From NCBI GenBank assembly GCA_023213215.1, contig CP096136.1, positions 1,426,001 to 1,490,000 of the forward strand: a stretch of 64,000 nucleotides of DNA, given 5' to 3'. Below, piece by piece: positions 17,633 to 27,104 of this stretch. Below the pieces are notes generated by a model. The model worked only from the letters and a program-made list of their open reading frames with translations, made no database searches and was not told the origin of the DNA. The translations under genes were made by a program, and so were the position numbers. The DNA is from Flavobacterium sp. JAD_PAG50586_2. Its GTDB lineage: Bacteria > Bacteroidota > Bacteroidia > Flavobacteriales > Flavobacteriaceae. Each line of letters starts with the position of its first letter. Position 1 is the stretch's first letter.

Positions 17633-19804
17633 TTACATTTTCAGGATTTTAAAATTGGCCTGTCTTTCGTTGAATTTCAGTTTGAAGAAATAAGTTCCGG
17701 TTGCAAATTGTGAGATATCTACGTTTGTAGTCAAATCATTCATTTTTTGATTGAACAACAATTGCCCCTGAAGATTGTATACTGCAACTTCAGTAATCAT
17801 ATCCTTAGAAGTGATGGTTACCCTTCCTGTAGTTGGATTTGGATAATAACTGTAATCTAAAAAACCGGCATCTTCCACACCCAAAGTTCCCGTGCAAGTT
17901 ACAATAGCATTCCATCCTGCAGTCACAGTTCCTTCATCGGAGAAAAACCTAAAGGTTAATGACCCGTCAGGAGCGGTCGAATTGAAGACTCCCGGGTTTG
18001 AAACTCCTGTTAATCCATCTGGTGTTAATGAAGGCGAAAACTCATCCATACCATTATAAATATATAAAAAGTCCCAATTGGGTTCAACATTAAAACTTGT
18101 GAAATTAACTCTCAGTTTTAATCCCGCGTTATTAGGAGTCATGGTTCTTACCCATGATTCATTATTAGTGTAACTTCCCGATGTGCCGCCAGTATCTGTA
18201 AAAGGAACACTCGCACAGGCATTGGTAGGAAGTGTAGCAATTATCCTTTCCCGTCCTGCAGGTTCTACACCATCACAAAAGGGTCTAACCCGAATCCTGT
18301 AGTAAGTATTTGGATTTAATCCTAAAGCTGTGAATGTTGGATTTCCGGTAACGGTTGTCCAAACAATCGTTGAAGATGTCATTGGAGTTACGGATATCTC
18401 CCAACTTGTGGCGCTACCAATGTCAGACCAGTCTACAGCTACCGAACTAGTAGTTATGTTGGATACATTAACTTCGATTATCGTATTAGGACAGCTTTCA
18501 CAATTTAGGCTCAGACAGGTTCTGGAATTTACATTATTAAAAATCAGGTCGGCTGGCTGTTGTCCAAATCCGTTGCTGAAACTAATTCCAACACCCGAAA
18601 CCAAATGACAATAACTCATTATGGTACCTTTTTCTTCCGATGACGGAATTGGACCTAAACCACAATTCCCTTCATCGTATCCTGCAGCAGGGCCACAGCC
18701 GTCTATTCTGGTATTATCGCCATTCCATACACAGGCATGAGTGTGGCTGGAACCTAGGGAATGTCCAAATTCATGTGCAATAACCTGAACTGTCCAAGAG
18801 TAAGTTGGTACCGTATTGAAAGTGAAATTAACATCCGAGTAAGCATAATTATTGCTACCGCAAAGTGTATTTAGATAAGCTACACCTCCCAAACCTTCTG
18901 GATCAATTCCAACTAACATACCAACATCGCCATCAAAAATAGGCACGTTTTGTCTGAACGCACTTAGATAGTCAATAGATCCTGTTCCGATACCTTCGTA
19001 CGGATCTGGATTGTTCCAAACAAATATGGAACTGAGTCCCACGGTGATGTCGTAGTTAGCATATAATGTCTGCACTTCGTTGAACACCGAAGTCATCCAG
19101 TTGATTGTGGTAGTGATGTTACTTCCGTTCTGTATAAATAAATTGTTGTCCACTTCAAAATAAAAGCCAACACATCTTTCACTGTTTACGTTTCTGTTGG
19201 TTTGATTGTTACTTTCGACCGATTCACCTTCATTTTTAATATGGCAGTCAAAGTCGTTCAGCACTTTCATTTTAGCATCCGAATAGACAATATAATCGCT
19301 TTGATTGTTTGGTTTAGCTAATTTCCCAACAACAATGTTTCCCAATCCTTCGCCCGAAACTATACCGTTAAACTCTCCGTTAAAAAAATTGAAAGCAGCA
19401 ACAGATGTCGTTTCCCCTTTAATGATTCCGCGGTAATAAACGCCTTTTTGATAGGCAACGTTCTTGCCCGTATTGGTATCCACATGGAAGCCTTCCTGAA
19501 AGAGGTTAACTTTATATAACAGCACCGCTATATTTTGGTTTTGATAAGGAATTTCCAACTCTATAGTCTCATATTCATTGACAACAACATCATTGATTTT
19601 CTCTAAATTTAAGGTAGCCAATGTTGCGCCATCAACCACTTTATTTACATCGGTATCCACGACATTTTGAGTAGGAGTCAGCACAGAGATTGATTTAAAA
19701 TTGGCTCTCAAAACCTTAAACTCTCCAACTTTATTAGCAATTTTGTTCTGTGCCAACAAATTTGTCAGACAAAACAATGCGGTTATCAGTAAGTGTTTTT
19801 TCAT
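17633..19804 (-). CDS. Secreted reprolysin-like (M12B) metalloprotease with FN3, CUB-like and T9SS sorting domains
   Basis: 723 residues. Signal peptide (LLITALFCLTNLLAQ). A pro-region contains MKVLNDFDCHIK. The zinc catalytic site is AHEFGHSLGSSHTHAC (HExGHxxGxxH) near residue 345, with a Met-turn TIMSYCH about 50 residues on. A fibronectin III domain follows (NITTSSVAVDWSDI ... YYRIRVRPFC), then a CUB-like segment (FTDTGGTSGSYTNNESW, WDFLYIYNG). The C-terminal type IX secretion domain starts YPNPTTGRVTI and ends FKLKFNERQANFKILKM. It would be exported through the gliding-associated T9SS and act outside the cell on proteins. Intact and monocistronic. Confidence 0.93.
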   Translation of the reverse strand: MKKHLLITALFCLTNLLAQNKIANKVGEFKVLRANFKSISVLTPTQNVVDTDVNKVVDGATLATLNLEKINDVVVNEYETIELEIPYQNQNIAVLLYKVNLFQEGFHVDTNTGKNVAYQKGVYYRGIIKGETTSVAAFNFFNGEFNGIVSGEGLGNIVVGKLAKPNNQSDYIVYSDAKMKVLNDFDCHIKNEGESVESNNQTNRNVNSERCVGFYFEVDNNLFIQNGSNITTTINWMTSVFNEVQTLYANYDITVGLSSIFVWNNPDPYEGIGTGSIDYLSAFRQNVPIFDGDVGMLVGIDPEGLGGVAYLNTLCGSNNYAYSDVNFTFNTVPTYSWTVQVIAHEFGHSLGSSHTHACVWNGDNTRIDGCGPAAGYDEGNCGLGPIPSSEEKGTIMSYCHLVSGVGISFSNGFGQQPADLIFNNVNSRTCLSLNCESCPNTIIEVNVSNITTSSVAVDWSDIGSATSWEISVTPMTSSTIVWTTVTGNPTFTALGLNPNTYYRIRVRPFCDGVEPAGRERIIATLPTNACASVPFTDTGGTSGSYTNNESWVRTMTPNNAGLKLRVNFTSFNVEPNWDFLYIYNGMDEFSPSLTPDGLTGVSNPGVFNSTAPDGSLTFRFFSDEGTVTAGWNAIVTCTGTLGVEDAGFLDYSYYPNPTTGRVTITSKDMITEVAVYNLQGQLLFNQKMNDLTTNVDISQFATGTYFFKLKFNERQANFKILKM

Positions 19805-19888
19805 ATTTAATACTATTGAATTCTTGTTAGTAAAGTTATTGAAATTCAGCGAAGTAATTCTTATGCTGAAATTTTAAAATTCTAGTGA

Positions 19889-20247
19889 TCAGAAATAATA
19901 AAAGGCTTGTTGAATATGATCGATTTTATATTCTTTGTCCTCTTTGTAAATCGCGATGATATCAAAACGTACTTCAACATCTAAATCATTGGAAACCACA
20001 TATTCATTTACGGCTTTGACCAACAACTGGATTTTTTGGGCTTAACAAAATCCTGCGGCAGCCCAAACTCTATGCTCGATCGCGTTTTAACCTCAACAAC
20101 AGCAAGGATGTTTCCTTTTTGTGCAAGGATGTCAATTTCTGCTTTTTGAAACGTCCAATTGGTTTCCAATATAATATAACCGTTTTGTTTCAAAAAACCC
20201 TCAGCCAGTTCTTCGCCAAATTTTCCAAGTTCATTATGTGCTGCCAT
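19889..20247 (-). CDS. YraN/UPF0102 family nuclease-like protein, frameshifted
   Basis: About 119 residues after repair. The N-terminus MAAHNELGKFGEELAEGFL and the core ETNWTFQKAEIDILAQ plus AVVEVKTRSS carry the Glu/Asp/ExK pattern of the restriction-endonuclease-like fold (UPF0102). A run of six T at 20032-20037 breaks the frame. Seven would give DFVKPKKIQLLVKAVNEY and DVEVRFDIIAIYK to the TGA at 19889. It abuts the S66 peptidase gene with no gap (stop 20248, ATG 20247), so they form an operon. Biochemical role of the family is not settled. Confidence 0.85.
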
Positions 20248-21213
20248 TTAATCAAAAGTCACTTTACTTTCCTTCGCATTCACTTCTATCGAAACCTGTC
20301 GCCCAAAAATCAAAGCACGGTTGTCTCTGATGTGCCCAGCCGGGAAATTATAGATGATTGGTATATTTAAGCCTTTCACTGTATCTTCAATTATTTCCAG
20401 TGCATTTCTTCCCCATGGAATGTCGTTATCCTTCATCTCAGTCATGGCGCCAACAATGATTCCTTTCAGGCTCGACAAACAGCCATTGCGCTTCAGATTC
20501 ATCATCATTCGGTCGATGTGGTATAAATATTCGTCCAGATCTTCTATAAAAAGGATTTTATCATTACAGTCTATTGCAGATTCAGAACCCAATAAACTAT
20601 ACAAAATGGAGAGATTTCCACCAACTAATTCGCCTTTGGCTTTTCCATTATGATTTAAAGCATCGCAATCTAAAGTGTATTGCAGTTTGTCATTAAACAA
20701 AACAGTACACAAAGAATTTTTAGCTTCATCCGTAGCTCTCGGTATGGCGACAGGCATCGTTGCGTGTATGGATTCAATTCCCATTCGGTTCAGATGGCTG
20801 TGCAAAACCGTTACATCGCTAAAGCCAATAATCCATTTGGGATTTTGTTTGAATTTGGTAAAATCCAGTTTGTCAATTATTTTTACCGTTCCATATCCGC
20901 CACGAACACACCAGATTGCCTTGATATTCGGGTCATCCATCTGTTCCTGGAAATCAGCCGCGCGTTGGTCATCTGTTCCTGCTAATTGATAATAATCAAG
21001 CCCGATTGTCTTACCTATCTTTACATTCAATCCCCAACCTTCGAGCAAGGCAATGGTTGGTTTTAAATTGTCGTCAATATTTTTTCTTGCGGTAGAAACG
21101 ATGGCAATAGTGTCGCCTTTTTGGAGATAAGGTGGTGTAATCATCTTTTTTTGAGAATGAAGATTTAAATAAAATAAAGATAATAGAATAAAGAATACAG
21201 ACTTATTGTTCAT
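20248..21213 (-). CDS. S66 family LD-carboxypeptidase / muropeptide peptidase
   Basis: 321 residues from the ATG at 21213 (MNNKSVFFILLSLFYLNLHS, a probable signal peptide). An upstream ATG would add seven residues and spoil the signal. Family S66 serine peptidases cleave the L,D bond of muropeptide tetrapeptides in cell-wall recycling, and MccF relatives degrade microcin C. Visible: PPYLQKGDTIAIVSTAR, WCVRGGYG, the nucleophile Ser in IIGFSDVTVLH, GGNLSILYSLLG, the Glu in LFIEDLDEYLY, and the His in NFPAGHIRDN. Export would favour a periplasmic muropeptide role. Forms an operon with yraN. Confidence 0.9.
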   Translation of the reverse strand: MNNKSVFFILLSLFYLNLHSQKKMITPPYLQKGDTIAIVSTARKNIDDNLKPTIALLEGWGLNVKIGKTIGLDYYQLAGTDDQRAADFQEQMDDPNIKAIWCVRGGYGTVKIIDKLDFTKFKQNPKWIIGFSDVTVLHSHLNRMGIESIHATMPVAIPRATDEAKNSLCTVLFNDKLQYTLDCDALNHNGKAKGELVGGNLSILYSLLGSESAIDCNDKILFIEDLDEYLYHIDRMMMNLKRNGCLSSLKGIIVGAMTEMKDNDIPWGRNALEIIEDTVKGLNIPIIYNFPAGHIRDNRALIFGRQVSIEVNAKESKVTFD

Positions 21214-21330
21214 TTTTGAAAATGATATGAGCAAATATAATCAAATTATGGTTTAAGAAAACCAATGCCATAGCCCAGATTACTTCACAATGTATTTATT
21301 TTTATTTGAATTCAGTGAACTACGTTTGCA

Positions 21331-21397
21331 ACGGAAATCCTTTTTATTTTTTCTTTAAAAATGAAAAGATTGCAGTGTAAAGCTGGACCCGAGCTCC
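21331..21397 (+). repeat. Dispersed intergenic repeat, degenerate copy 3
   Basis: ACGGAAATCCTTTTTATTTT ... AAAAGATTGCAGTGTAAAGC ... GAGCTCC matches the inner and right parts of copy 5 (39250-39334). An ATG inside it (21361) is in frame with metG, which lengthens the apparent gene artificially. Confidence 0.6.
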
Positions 21398-21447
21398 AAA
21401 AGAGCGAATTGGCTAAGCAAATAGCTTCAAATAAAAAAGCTATTGCT

Positions 21448-21455
21448 TATTTTTG
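21448..21455 (+). promoter_or_regulatory. -7 box of metG
   Basis: TATTTTTG, perfect TAnnTTTG, 22 bases before the ATG at 21478. It lies inside the longest open frame, so translation must begin downstream of it. Confidence 0.6.
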
Positions 21456-21477
21456 CAAATTATACACCGAATTTATC

Positions 21478-23535
21478 ATGTTAGAATATCCAAAAAGATA
21501 TACCATCACAGCCGCTTTGCCGTATACCAACGGCCCAATCCATATTGGCCATCTCGCAGGCGTTTATGTGCCCTCCGATATATATGCCCGTTACCTACGA
21601 TTGCAGGGAAAAGATGTTGCATTCATCTGCGGAAGCGATGAGCACGGCGTTGCCATTTCGATGAAAGCCAAGAAAGAAGGCATCACGCCACAACAGGTTA
21701 TTGATAAATATGACGGAATTATTCGTCAGTCGTTTATCGATTTTGGAATTTCATTTGATAATTATTCACGAACTTCCTCTAAAATCCATCACGATACCGC
21801 TCAGGAATTTTTCAGAAAGTTATACGATAATAATGATTTTATTGAAGAGGTTACCGAGCAACTATATGATGCCAAAGCGGATCAGTTTCTGGCTGACAGA
21901 TTCGTAACAGGAACCTGTCCGAAATGCGACAATCCCGAAGCTTATGGCGATCAATGTGAACGTTGTGGCTCAACTTTGAATGCGACCGATTTGATCAATC
22001 CAAAATCAACCATCACTGGAGAAACTCCGATTTTGAAATCGACTAAACACTGGTTTTTGCCTCTTGACAGGTATCAGGATTTCTTAACGAAATGGATTTT
22101 GCAGGACCATGCGAAAGACTGGAAAGTAAATGTCTTGGGCCAGGTAAAATCATGGTTGGATGACGGGTTGAAGCCTCGTGCTGTAACCCGTGATTTAGAC
22201 TGGGGAATCGACGTTCCTGTTGAAGGCGCAGAAGGCAAAAAATTATACGTTTGGTTTGATGCACCTATTGGATACATATCAGCTACCAAAGAATGGGCAG
22301 CGCGTGAAGGCAAAAATTGGGAAGATTACTGGAAAAAAGACGATACCAAATTGGTTCATTTTATCGGAAAGGATAATATCGTTTTCCACTGTATTATTTT
22401 CCCGGCGATGCTAAAAGCGGAAGGAACTTACATTCTACCTGATAATGTTCCGGCAAATGAATTTTTGAATTTAGAAGGAAATAAATTATCGACTTCCAAA
22501 AACTGGGCAGTCTGGCTGCATGAATATTTACAGGATTTTCCGGAAAAGCAGGATGTATTGCGTTACGCGCTTACAGCAAATGCGCCCGAAACCAAAGACA
22601 ACGACTTTACCTGGAAAGATTTTCAGGCAAGGAACAACAATGAATTAGCTGCGGTTTTGGGGAATTTTATTAATCGTGTTGTTGTTTTAACCAATAAATA
22701 TTACGGCGGAATCATTCCAACCCCAAATGAATTAACCGAAGTAGATGAACAAACCTTAGCCGAATTAAAAGCCTATCCAGCTGTCATTTCGAGTTCAATT
22801 GAACGCTACAGATTCCGTGAAGCACAAGGCGAATTGATGAATGTGGCTCGTTTAGGTAATAAATATTTAGCCGATGAGGAACCATGGAAAATGGTCAAAA
22901 CCAATCCGGAAAGGGTACAGACACAAATGTATATAGCGCTTCAGATTGCGGCAGCCTTACAAGTGTTATGTGAGCCATTTTTACCGTTTACATCCAGCAG
23001 GCTGAAAACAATCCTAAACAGTAAAACCATAAATTGGAATACGGTTTCGGAAACTTCCGATTTGCTTGCTGCCGGCCATCAGATCGGTGAAGCACAGATT
23101 TTATTCGCACAGATTGAAGATGCCGAAATCCAGAAACAGATAGACAAATTAGAAGCTACCAAAACATCAAACGCAATGGAAAATAAAGTAACCGAACCAC
23201 AGAAAGAAATCGCGACTTTTGATGATTTCTCAAAATTGGATTTGCGTGTCGGAACCATAATTGAAGCAGAAAAAATGCCAAAAGCCAATAAACTTTTAGT
23301 GTTGAAAGTAGACACAGGTTTGGATACAAGAACTATCGTTTCGGGAATTGCCGAACATTTTTCGCCTGAAGAAGTCATTGGAAAACGCGTTACGGTTTTA
23401 ATCAACCTTGCTCCAAGAGCCTTACGTGGCGTTGAAAGTGAAGGAATGATTTTGATGACCAACAACGCTGAAGGCAAATTGGTTTTCGTAAATCCCGATG
23501 CTGATAGTGTTGATAATGGTGCGTTGATTAGTTAA
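21478..23535 (+). CDS. metG: Methionyl-tRNA synthetase
   Basis: 685 residues. Charges tRNA-Met. Start ATG 21478 ([20 protein letters not shown]). The open frame extends 39 codons upstream, but those codons lie in a dispersed repeat and upstream of a -7 box. Class I signatures: [11 protein letters not shown] (HIGH) and LSTSKNWA (KMSKS variant). Zinc knuckle [17 protein letters not shown] at about residues 145-161. Anticodon-binding helical domain. A C-terminal EMAP/Arc1p-type tRNA-binding domain ([20 protein letters not shown] ... GMILMTNN) attached after a [15 protein letters not shown] linker, as in the long dimeric MetG forms. Intact. Confidence 0.95.
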   Translation: MLEYPKRYTITAALPYTNGPIHIGHLAGVYVPSDIYARYLRLQGKDVAFICGSDEHGVAISMKAKKEGITPQQVIDKYDGIIRQSFIDFGISFDNYSRTSSKIHHDTAQEFFRKLYDNNDFIEEVTEQLYDAKADQFLADRFVTGTCPKCDNPEAYGDQCERCGSTLNATDLINPKSTITGETPILKSTKHWFLPLDRYQDFLTKWILQDHAKDWKVNVLGQVKSWLDDGLKPRAVTRDLDWGIDVPVEGAEGKKLYVWFDAPIGYISATKEWAAREGKNWEDYWKKDDTKLVHFIGKDNIVFHCIIFPAMLKAEGTYILPDNVPANEFLNLEGNKLSTSKNWAVWLHEYLQDFPEKQDVLRYALTANAPETKDNDFTWKDFQARNNNELAAVLGNFINRVVVLTNKYYGGIIPTPNELTEVDEQTLAELKAYPAVISSSIERYRFREAQGELMNVARLGNKYLADEEPWKMVKTNPERVQTQMYIALQIAAALQVLCEPFLPFTSSRLKTILNSKTINWNTVSETSDLLAAGHQIGEAQILFAQIEDAEIQKQIDKLEATKTSNAMENKVTEPQKEIATFDDFSKLDLRVGTIIEAEKMPKANKLLVLKVDTGLDTRTIVSGIAEHFSPEEVIGKRVTVLINLAPRALRGVESEGMILMTNNAEGKLVFVNPDADSVDNGALIS

Positions 23536-23599
23536 AAAACAATCAAAGGTTAGAAAAGTGAAGCAATTTATTTTTTAACTTTATAAAAAATACAGAAAT

Positions 23600-24115
23600 A
23601 TGTTATCAAAAAATATAGAAACCGTTTTAAACAAACAAATCCGCATTGAGGCTGAATCTTCGCAGGTTTATTTGTCAATGGCCTGCTGGGCAGAAAACCA
23701 AGGATTGGAAGGCGTTGCATTATTTATGTACAAGCAGTCTGACGAAGAGCGCATGCACATGCTCAAATTGGTAAAATACGTTAACGAACGTGGAGGTCAT
23801 GCCGTTGTAACCGATTTGAAAGCGCCAAAAACCAAATTTGGAACCATGAAAGAGATGTTTGAGGAATTGTATACTCACGAATTATTCGTTTCAAATTCTA
23901 TCAACGAGTTGGTACATGAAACCTTTCAGGAAAAGGATTATGCTACCCACAACTTCCTGCAGTGGTATGTTGCCGAGCAGATTGAGGAAGAAGCCCAGGC
24001 CAAAACCATTTTAGACAAAATCAATCTGATTGGTGATGACAAAGGGGGATTGTATTTATTTGACAGGGATATTCAACAAATTACCGTTACAAGCTCTATC
24101 GGAATTACCCAATAA
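23600..24115 (+). CDS. ftnA: Ferritin (FtnA-type), iron storage
   Basis: 171 residues, normal for non-heme bacterial ferritin. Ferroxidase-centre residues line up with E. coli FtnA: Glu17, Tyr24, Glu49/Glu50 and His53 (SDEERMH), Glu near 94 in ELYTHELF/INELVHE, and the EQIEEEAQ block near 127-134. It oxidises Fe2+ and stores it as a mineral in a 24-mer. Followed 16 bases later by a small Cys-rich protein gene and a terminator. No operator was recognised upstream. Confidence 0.95.
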   Translation: MLSKNIETVLNKQIRIEAESSQVYLSMACWAENQGLEGVALFMYKQSDEERMHMLKLVKYVNERGGHAVVTDLKAPKTKFGTMKEMFEELYTHELFVSNSINELVHETFQEKDYATHNFLQWYVAEQIEEEAQAKTILDKINLIGDDKGGLYLFDRDIQQITVTSSIGITQ

Positions 24116-24131
24116 TACGAAAATCTCTCCT

Positions 24132-24313
24132 TTGAGTAATAAAGAAAAACATAAATCGAAAAAGAAGCAGGAAAAAGTACTTCTTAAACTTCACACGATT
24201 GCCGAAAAATGCAAGTCAAGTTGTTGTGAGAAATATAAAAAAAGGAAAGCAAACGTTGCAAACGATGCCCAATGTTTGACTTATTGAAAAAATACAAAAC
24301 TCCTTCTAAATGA
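24132..24313 (+). CDS. Small Cys-rich, highly basic protein downstream of ferritin (frameshifted)
   Basis: About 60 residues if repaired. TTG start at 24132 gives SNKEKHKSKKKQEKVLLKL, then AEKCKSSCCEKYKK. At 24237-24243 there are seven A. Eight would continue ESKRCKRCPMFDLLKKYKTP to a TGA at 24311-24313. The other frame ends at 24287 without the second Cys pair. CxxxCC plus CxxC is a plausible four- or five-ligand metal site. I believe similar Lys/Cys-rich small proteins exist in other flavobacteria, but I cannot name the family. Its place after ferritin suggests a link to metal handling, which is inference. The terminator overlaps its 3' end. Confidence 0.5.
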
Positions 24314-24325
24314 TGGAGTTTTTTA
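24297..24325 (+). terminator. Intrinsic terminator of the ferritin unit
   Basis: AAAACTCC-TTCTAAATGAT-GGAGTTTT with T run. Confidence 0.8.
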
Positions 24326-24335
24326 ATTAAAAACT

Positions 24336-25025
24336 ATGGATTTAAAAGTAATTGCTTTCGATGCTGACGACACACTTTTTGTAAACGAGCCTTATTTTCA
24401 GGAAACTGAAGAAAAATTCTGTACTTTAATGAGCCATTATCTTTCTCACCACAGTTTGTCACAGGAATTATTCAAAACCGAAATTAACAATCTCGATTTA
24501 TACGGGTACGGAATTAAAGGCTACATACTTTCTATGATTGAGGCCGCTATGAAAATTTCGAACAACACTATCTCTGTGGAAATCATTGGAAAAATCATAG
24601 AATACGGAAAAGAACTGCTTGAAAAACCAATCGAATTACTGGATGGTGTCGAAGAAACTTTGGAAGCGCTGAAAGGGAAATACAAATTAATTGTGGCGAC
24701 CAAAGGCGATTTAAAAGACCAGCAAAGCAAACTGCACCGTTCCGGCTTGGGCCATTATTTTCATCATATTGAAGTGATGGCAGATAAACAGGAAATCAAT
24801 TATCAAAAATTATTGGGCCGTTTGGAAATTGGACCGCAGGAATTTATGATGATTGGAAATTCCCTTAAGTCGGATGTGTTGCCTGTTTTGGGAATTGGTG
24901 GTTACGCTGTTCACATTCCGTTTCACACCACCTGGGAACACGAAAAAATAAGTCATACCGTTGAACATCCAAACTTCAGGACACTCGATAACATTTCAGA
25001 AGTGTTGGATATTTTATTGAAATAA
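24336..25025 (+). CDS. HAD-superfamily hydrolase (phosphatase-like)
   Basis: 229 residues. Motif I at the N-terminus IAFDADDTLF (nucleophile Asp, DxDxT), a helical cap domain (residues about 20-100), motif II VATKGD, motif III Lys around YQKLLG, and motif IV MIGNSLKSDVLP. This is a C1-capped HAD of the phosphoglycolate phosphatase-like group. The substrate cannot be read from sequence. One base separates its stop from the TTG start of the CAT-like gene, so the two are cotranscribed. Confidence 0.9.
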   Translation: MDLKVIAFDADDTLFVNEPYFQETEEKFCTLMSHYLSHHSLSQELFKTEINNLDLYGYGIKGYILSMIEAAMKISNNTISVEIIGKIIEYGKELLEKPIELLDGVEETLEALKGKYKLIVATKGDLKDQQSKLHRSGLGHYFHHIEVMADKQEINYQKLLGRLEIGPQEFMMIGNSLKSDVLPVLGIGGYAVHIPFHTTWEHEKISHTVEHPNFRTLDNISEVLDILLK

Positions 25026-25026
25026 A

Positions 25027-25650
25027 TTGAAACAAAAATTAGATATAAACAGCTGGAAACGCAAGGAACATTTTCAACATTTTATACAAATGGAAGAGCC
25101 GTTTTTTGGTGTTACCGTTCCGATTGATTGCACTAAAGCTTACACCAAAGCAAAAGAATTAGGAATTTCATTCTTTACTTATTATTTACACAAGACTTTA
25201 GTTGCAGTAAACGCTACGGAAGCATTTCGTTACCGGATAATTGAAAATGAGGTTTATCTTTTTGACCAAATTGACGCTTCTGCGACGATTCTTCGGGAAG
25301 ACAAAACATTCGGTTTTTCATTGATGGTGTACTCGGAAGATCTTACTGAATTTGCTGAAGCAACTAAAACGGAGATAACCCGTATTCAAAATACACCAGG
25401 ACTCATCACTCTTAAGTTTTCAATAAACCTGATCCATTTTTCGGCAGTTCCTTGGATAAATTTTACATCCTATTCGCATGCCCGTAGTTTTACTTTTCCA
25501 GATAGCTGTCCAAAAATTTCTTTTGGCAAAATGATGGATGAGAATGGAAAGAAAACCATGCAGATGGCTGTTCATGTCCACCATGCTTTGGTAGATGGCT
25601 ATGATGTAGGTTTGTTCGTCAGCTCTTTTGAAGCGTTAATGAATAGCTGA
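25027..25650 (+). CDS. Chloramphenicol acetyltransferase-like protein (CATase family)
   Basis: 207 residues, TTG start at 25027; MKQKLDINSWKRKEHFQHF is the usual CAT N-terminus. Family marks: SFFTYYLHKTLVAVN, the FRYRI block, PWINFTSYSHA and the catalytic His with DG in VHVHHALVDGYDVG near the C-terminus. Classical CATs acetylate chloramphenicol with acetyl-CoA as trimers. Chromosomal Bacteroidota homologues in housekeeping operons may act on other acceptors. Here it follows a HAD phosphatase with no mobile-element context, so a resistance role is not implied. Confidence 0.85.
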   Translation: MKQKLDINSWKRKEHFQHFIQMEEPFFGVTVPIDCTKAYTKAKELGISFFTYYLHKTLVAVNATEAFRYRIIENEVYLFDQIDASATILREDKTFGFSLMVYSEDLTEFAEATKTEITRIQNTPGLITLKFSINLIHFSAVPWINFTSYSHARSFTFPDSCPKISFGKMMDENGKKTMQMAVHVHHALVDGYDVGLFVSSFEALMNS

Positions 25651-25652
25651 TT

Positions 25653-26126
25653 TTAAAAAATATAAGTCCAATTTGCACCGTCGCTGATCGCAATTACGGT
25701 TTTCAATATTGCGTTCGCTGGCATTGAGAGAGGAGCAACTGTTGCAGTATTAGAATCTTTGGCATAGAAAGCACCACCAAAAGTATAAATCCTTGCGGTA
25801 ATTGAATTCGATATATTTCTCAAAACATAAATCCGTCCAGGAACATTGGCAGCGTTTGGCAAAATGAATTCATCATTTCCTGCGGTTGGAGTTAGTGAAA
25901 TGTAAACGCCATCATTAATTGGGGTTGCGCTTCCGATTGGTCCTCCATTGAAGGTTGCTGAACCGGCAACATTGGCATTGACAATTCCGATTTCCTTTAT
26001 GGTTAGATTTCCATTAATATCTAGTGTGCTTAATGGTGTAGTGGTGTTTATTCCAACTTGTGCTAAACCAGAATTTACAGCACTAATGGCTGTAATTAAA
26101 ATCAATATTAATTTTAATTTGTTCAT
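25653..26126 (-). CDS. Secreted protein with GINTTTP-type repeat motif, unknown function
   Basis: 157 residues. Signal peptide (LILILITAISAVNSGLAQ), then VGINTTTPLSTLDINGNLTI, a motif that opens many secreted Bacteroidota proteins resembling phage tail-fibre or beta-helical surface proteins. The rest is beta-rich and low in charge (GVYISLTPTAGNDEFILPNA, GANWTYIF). No catalytic motif. Convergent with the CAT-like gene, with only 2 bases between stops. Probably an exported surface protein. No T9SS domain is present. Confidence 0.7.
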   Translation of the reverse strand: MNKLKLILILITAISAVNSGLAQVGINTTTPLSTLDINGNLTIKEIGIVNANVAGSATFNGGPIGSATPINDGVYISLTPTAGNDEFILPNAANVPGRIYVLRNISNSITARIYTFGGAFYAKDSNTATVAPLSMPANAILKTVIAISDGANWTYIF

Positions 26127-26264
26127 GTTTTGGGTTGGTTTGACATTTTAAATGTAACTTAATTGTTGAATAAATGTTAATCAGATAGTTACAAATGACC
26201 GGCGAAAACGTTTTCGTGTTGACAACTTAAACTATTTTAAGTTAAATTTTTACAATACTGACAA

Positions 26265-26297
26265 TAAAAAAGCGGCTAGAGTTTAACTTTTGCCGCC
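26265..26297 (-). terminator. Intrinsic terminator of the ssb-HRDC unit
   Basis: On the minus strand GGCGGCAAAAGTTAAACTC then TAGCCGC and six T; stem GCGGC/GCCGC. Lies 24 bases past the HRDC gene stop. Confidence 0.75.
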
Positions 26298-26320
26298 TTA
26301 AGTTCACAATCCTTTTAGGA

Positions 26321-26761
26321 TTAAAGTGCATTCAATACTGATAGTATTTCATCTCCATACTTTTCAGTTCTTGATTTCCCAAAACCGGGAATATTCTCTA
26401 ATTCATCCATATTTTGAGGATTGACTTTGGCAATTCTGATTAAATGTGAATTATGGCAAATCCTGTATGAAGGCCAGTCAAGCTTTTGAGCGAGCGTATT
26501 TCTCCATTGGCGCAAGGCATTAAATATATACTTTTCATTTTCCGATAAATCTTCTTCTGAAACCTTGGCTTCCGATTTGGTTTTCCCGTTGCTCTTTGGC
26601 AGATAAAAAACTGCGGCCGACCAAAGGTCTGTATTTCCGTTTGTGACGAAACTGGTTGAAGTTAATTTTACTTCTACCGTATCCAGGAATTCATTCATTC
26701 TATCCTGATCGTGTTGACAAAATTCTTTCGCCAGGCGAATATTGAAGACTTTAATATTCAT
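26321..26761 (-). CDS. HRDC domain-containing protein
   Basis: 146 residues. The N-terminal half (MNIKVFNIRLAKEFCQHDQD, FLDTVEVKLTSTSFV) is a conserved flavobacterial segment with no known fold to me. The C-terminal half is an HRDC domain: YIFNALRQWRNTLAQKLDWPSY, IAKVNPQNMDELENIPGFGKSRTEKYGDEIL. HRDC domains bind DNA in RecQ helicases and RNase D, and here the domain stands without a helicase. It follows ssb by 11 bases on the same strand, supporting a DNA-transaction role. Confidence 0.85.
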   Translation of the reverse strand: MNIKVFNIRLAKEFCQHDQDRMNEFLDTVEVKLTSTSFVTNGNTDLWSAAVFYLPKSNGKTKSEAKVSEEDLSENEKYIFNALRQWRNTLAQKLDWPSYRICHNSHLIRIAKVNPQNMDELENIPGFGKSRTEKYGDEILSVLNAL

Positions 26762-26772
26762 GGCTTTTTAAA

Positions 26773-27104
26773 TTATTTACTCAATAACAGGATGTCATTG
26801 GCAACTACTTCGGTGATGTAGCGTTTGTTTCCATCTTTATCGTCGTAGCTTCTGTGTGATAACTTTCCTTCTACAGCAATTTCCTTGCCTTTATCTACAT
26901 ATTTCTCAATAATATCGGCCAGTTTCCCCCAGGCAGTCACTCGATGCCATTCTGTTTGTTCAACTTTTTCTCCTTTATCGTTGGTGTAATAATCATTTGT
27001 AGCAATAGTAATGTTTGCTACTTTTCTCCCTCCGTCAAAAGTTTTGATTTCCGGTTCTGTCCTACGTGGCCAATTAATTGTACTTTGTTTCTCATTGCAT
27101 TCAT
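26773..27104 (-). CDS. ssb: Single-stranded DNA-binding protein, frameshifted
   Basis: About 110 residues after repair. The OB fold reads MNAMRNKVQLIGHVG, then EIKTFDGGRKVANITIATND, EKVEQTEWHRVTAWGKLADI, VDKGKEIAVEGKLSHRSY and ITEVVANDILLLSK. The WHRVTAWGKLA and EGKL blocks are diagnostic. One G is missing near 27056-27058 (CAGAACCGG for CAGGAACCGG), so no long open frame appears in this sequence. It lacks the long acidic C-terminal tail of replication SSBs, so it may be a second, shorter SSB of the competence or repair type. Cotranscribed with the HRDC gene. Confidence 0.85.

Noticed and set aside
21361..21477. 39-codon N-terminal extension of MetG
   Set aside because: It lies in a degenerate copy of the dispersed repeat and upstream of a perfect -7 box at 21448; known MetG begins at the ATG at 21478.
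25027..25650. Acquired antibiotic-resistance cassette
   Set aside because: No integron, IS or transfer gene nearby, base composition like its neighbours, and operon with a HAD phosphatase.
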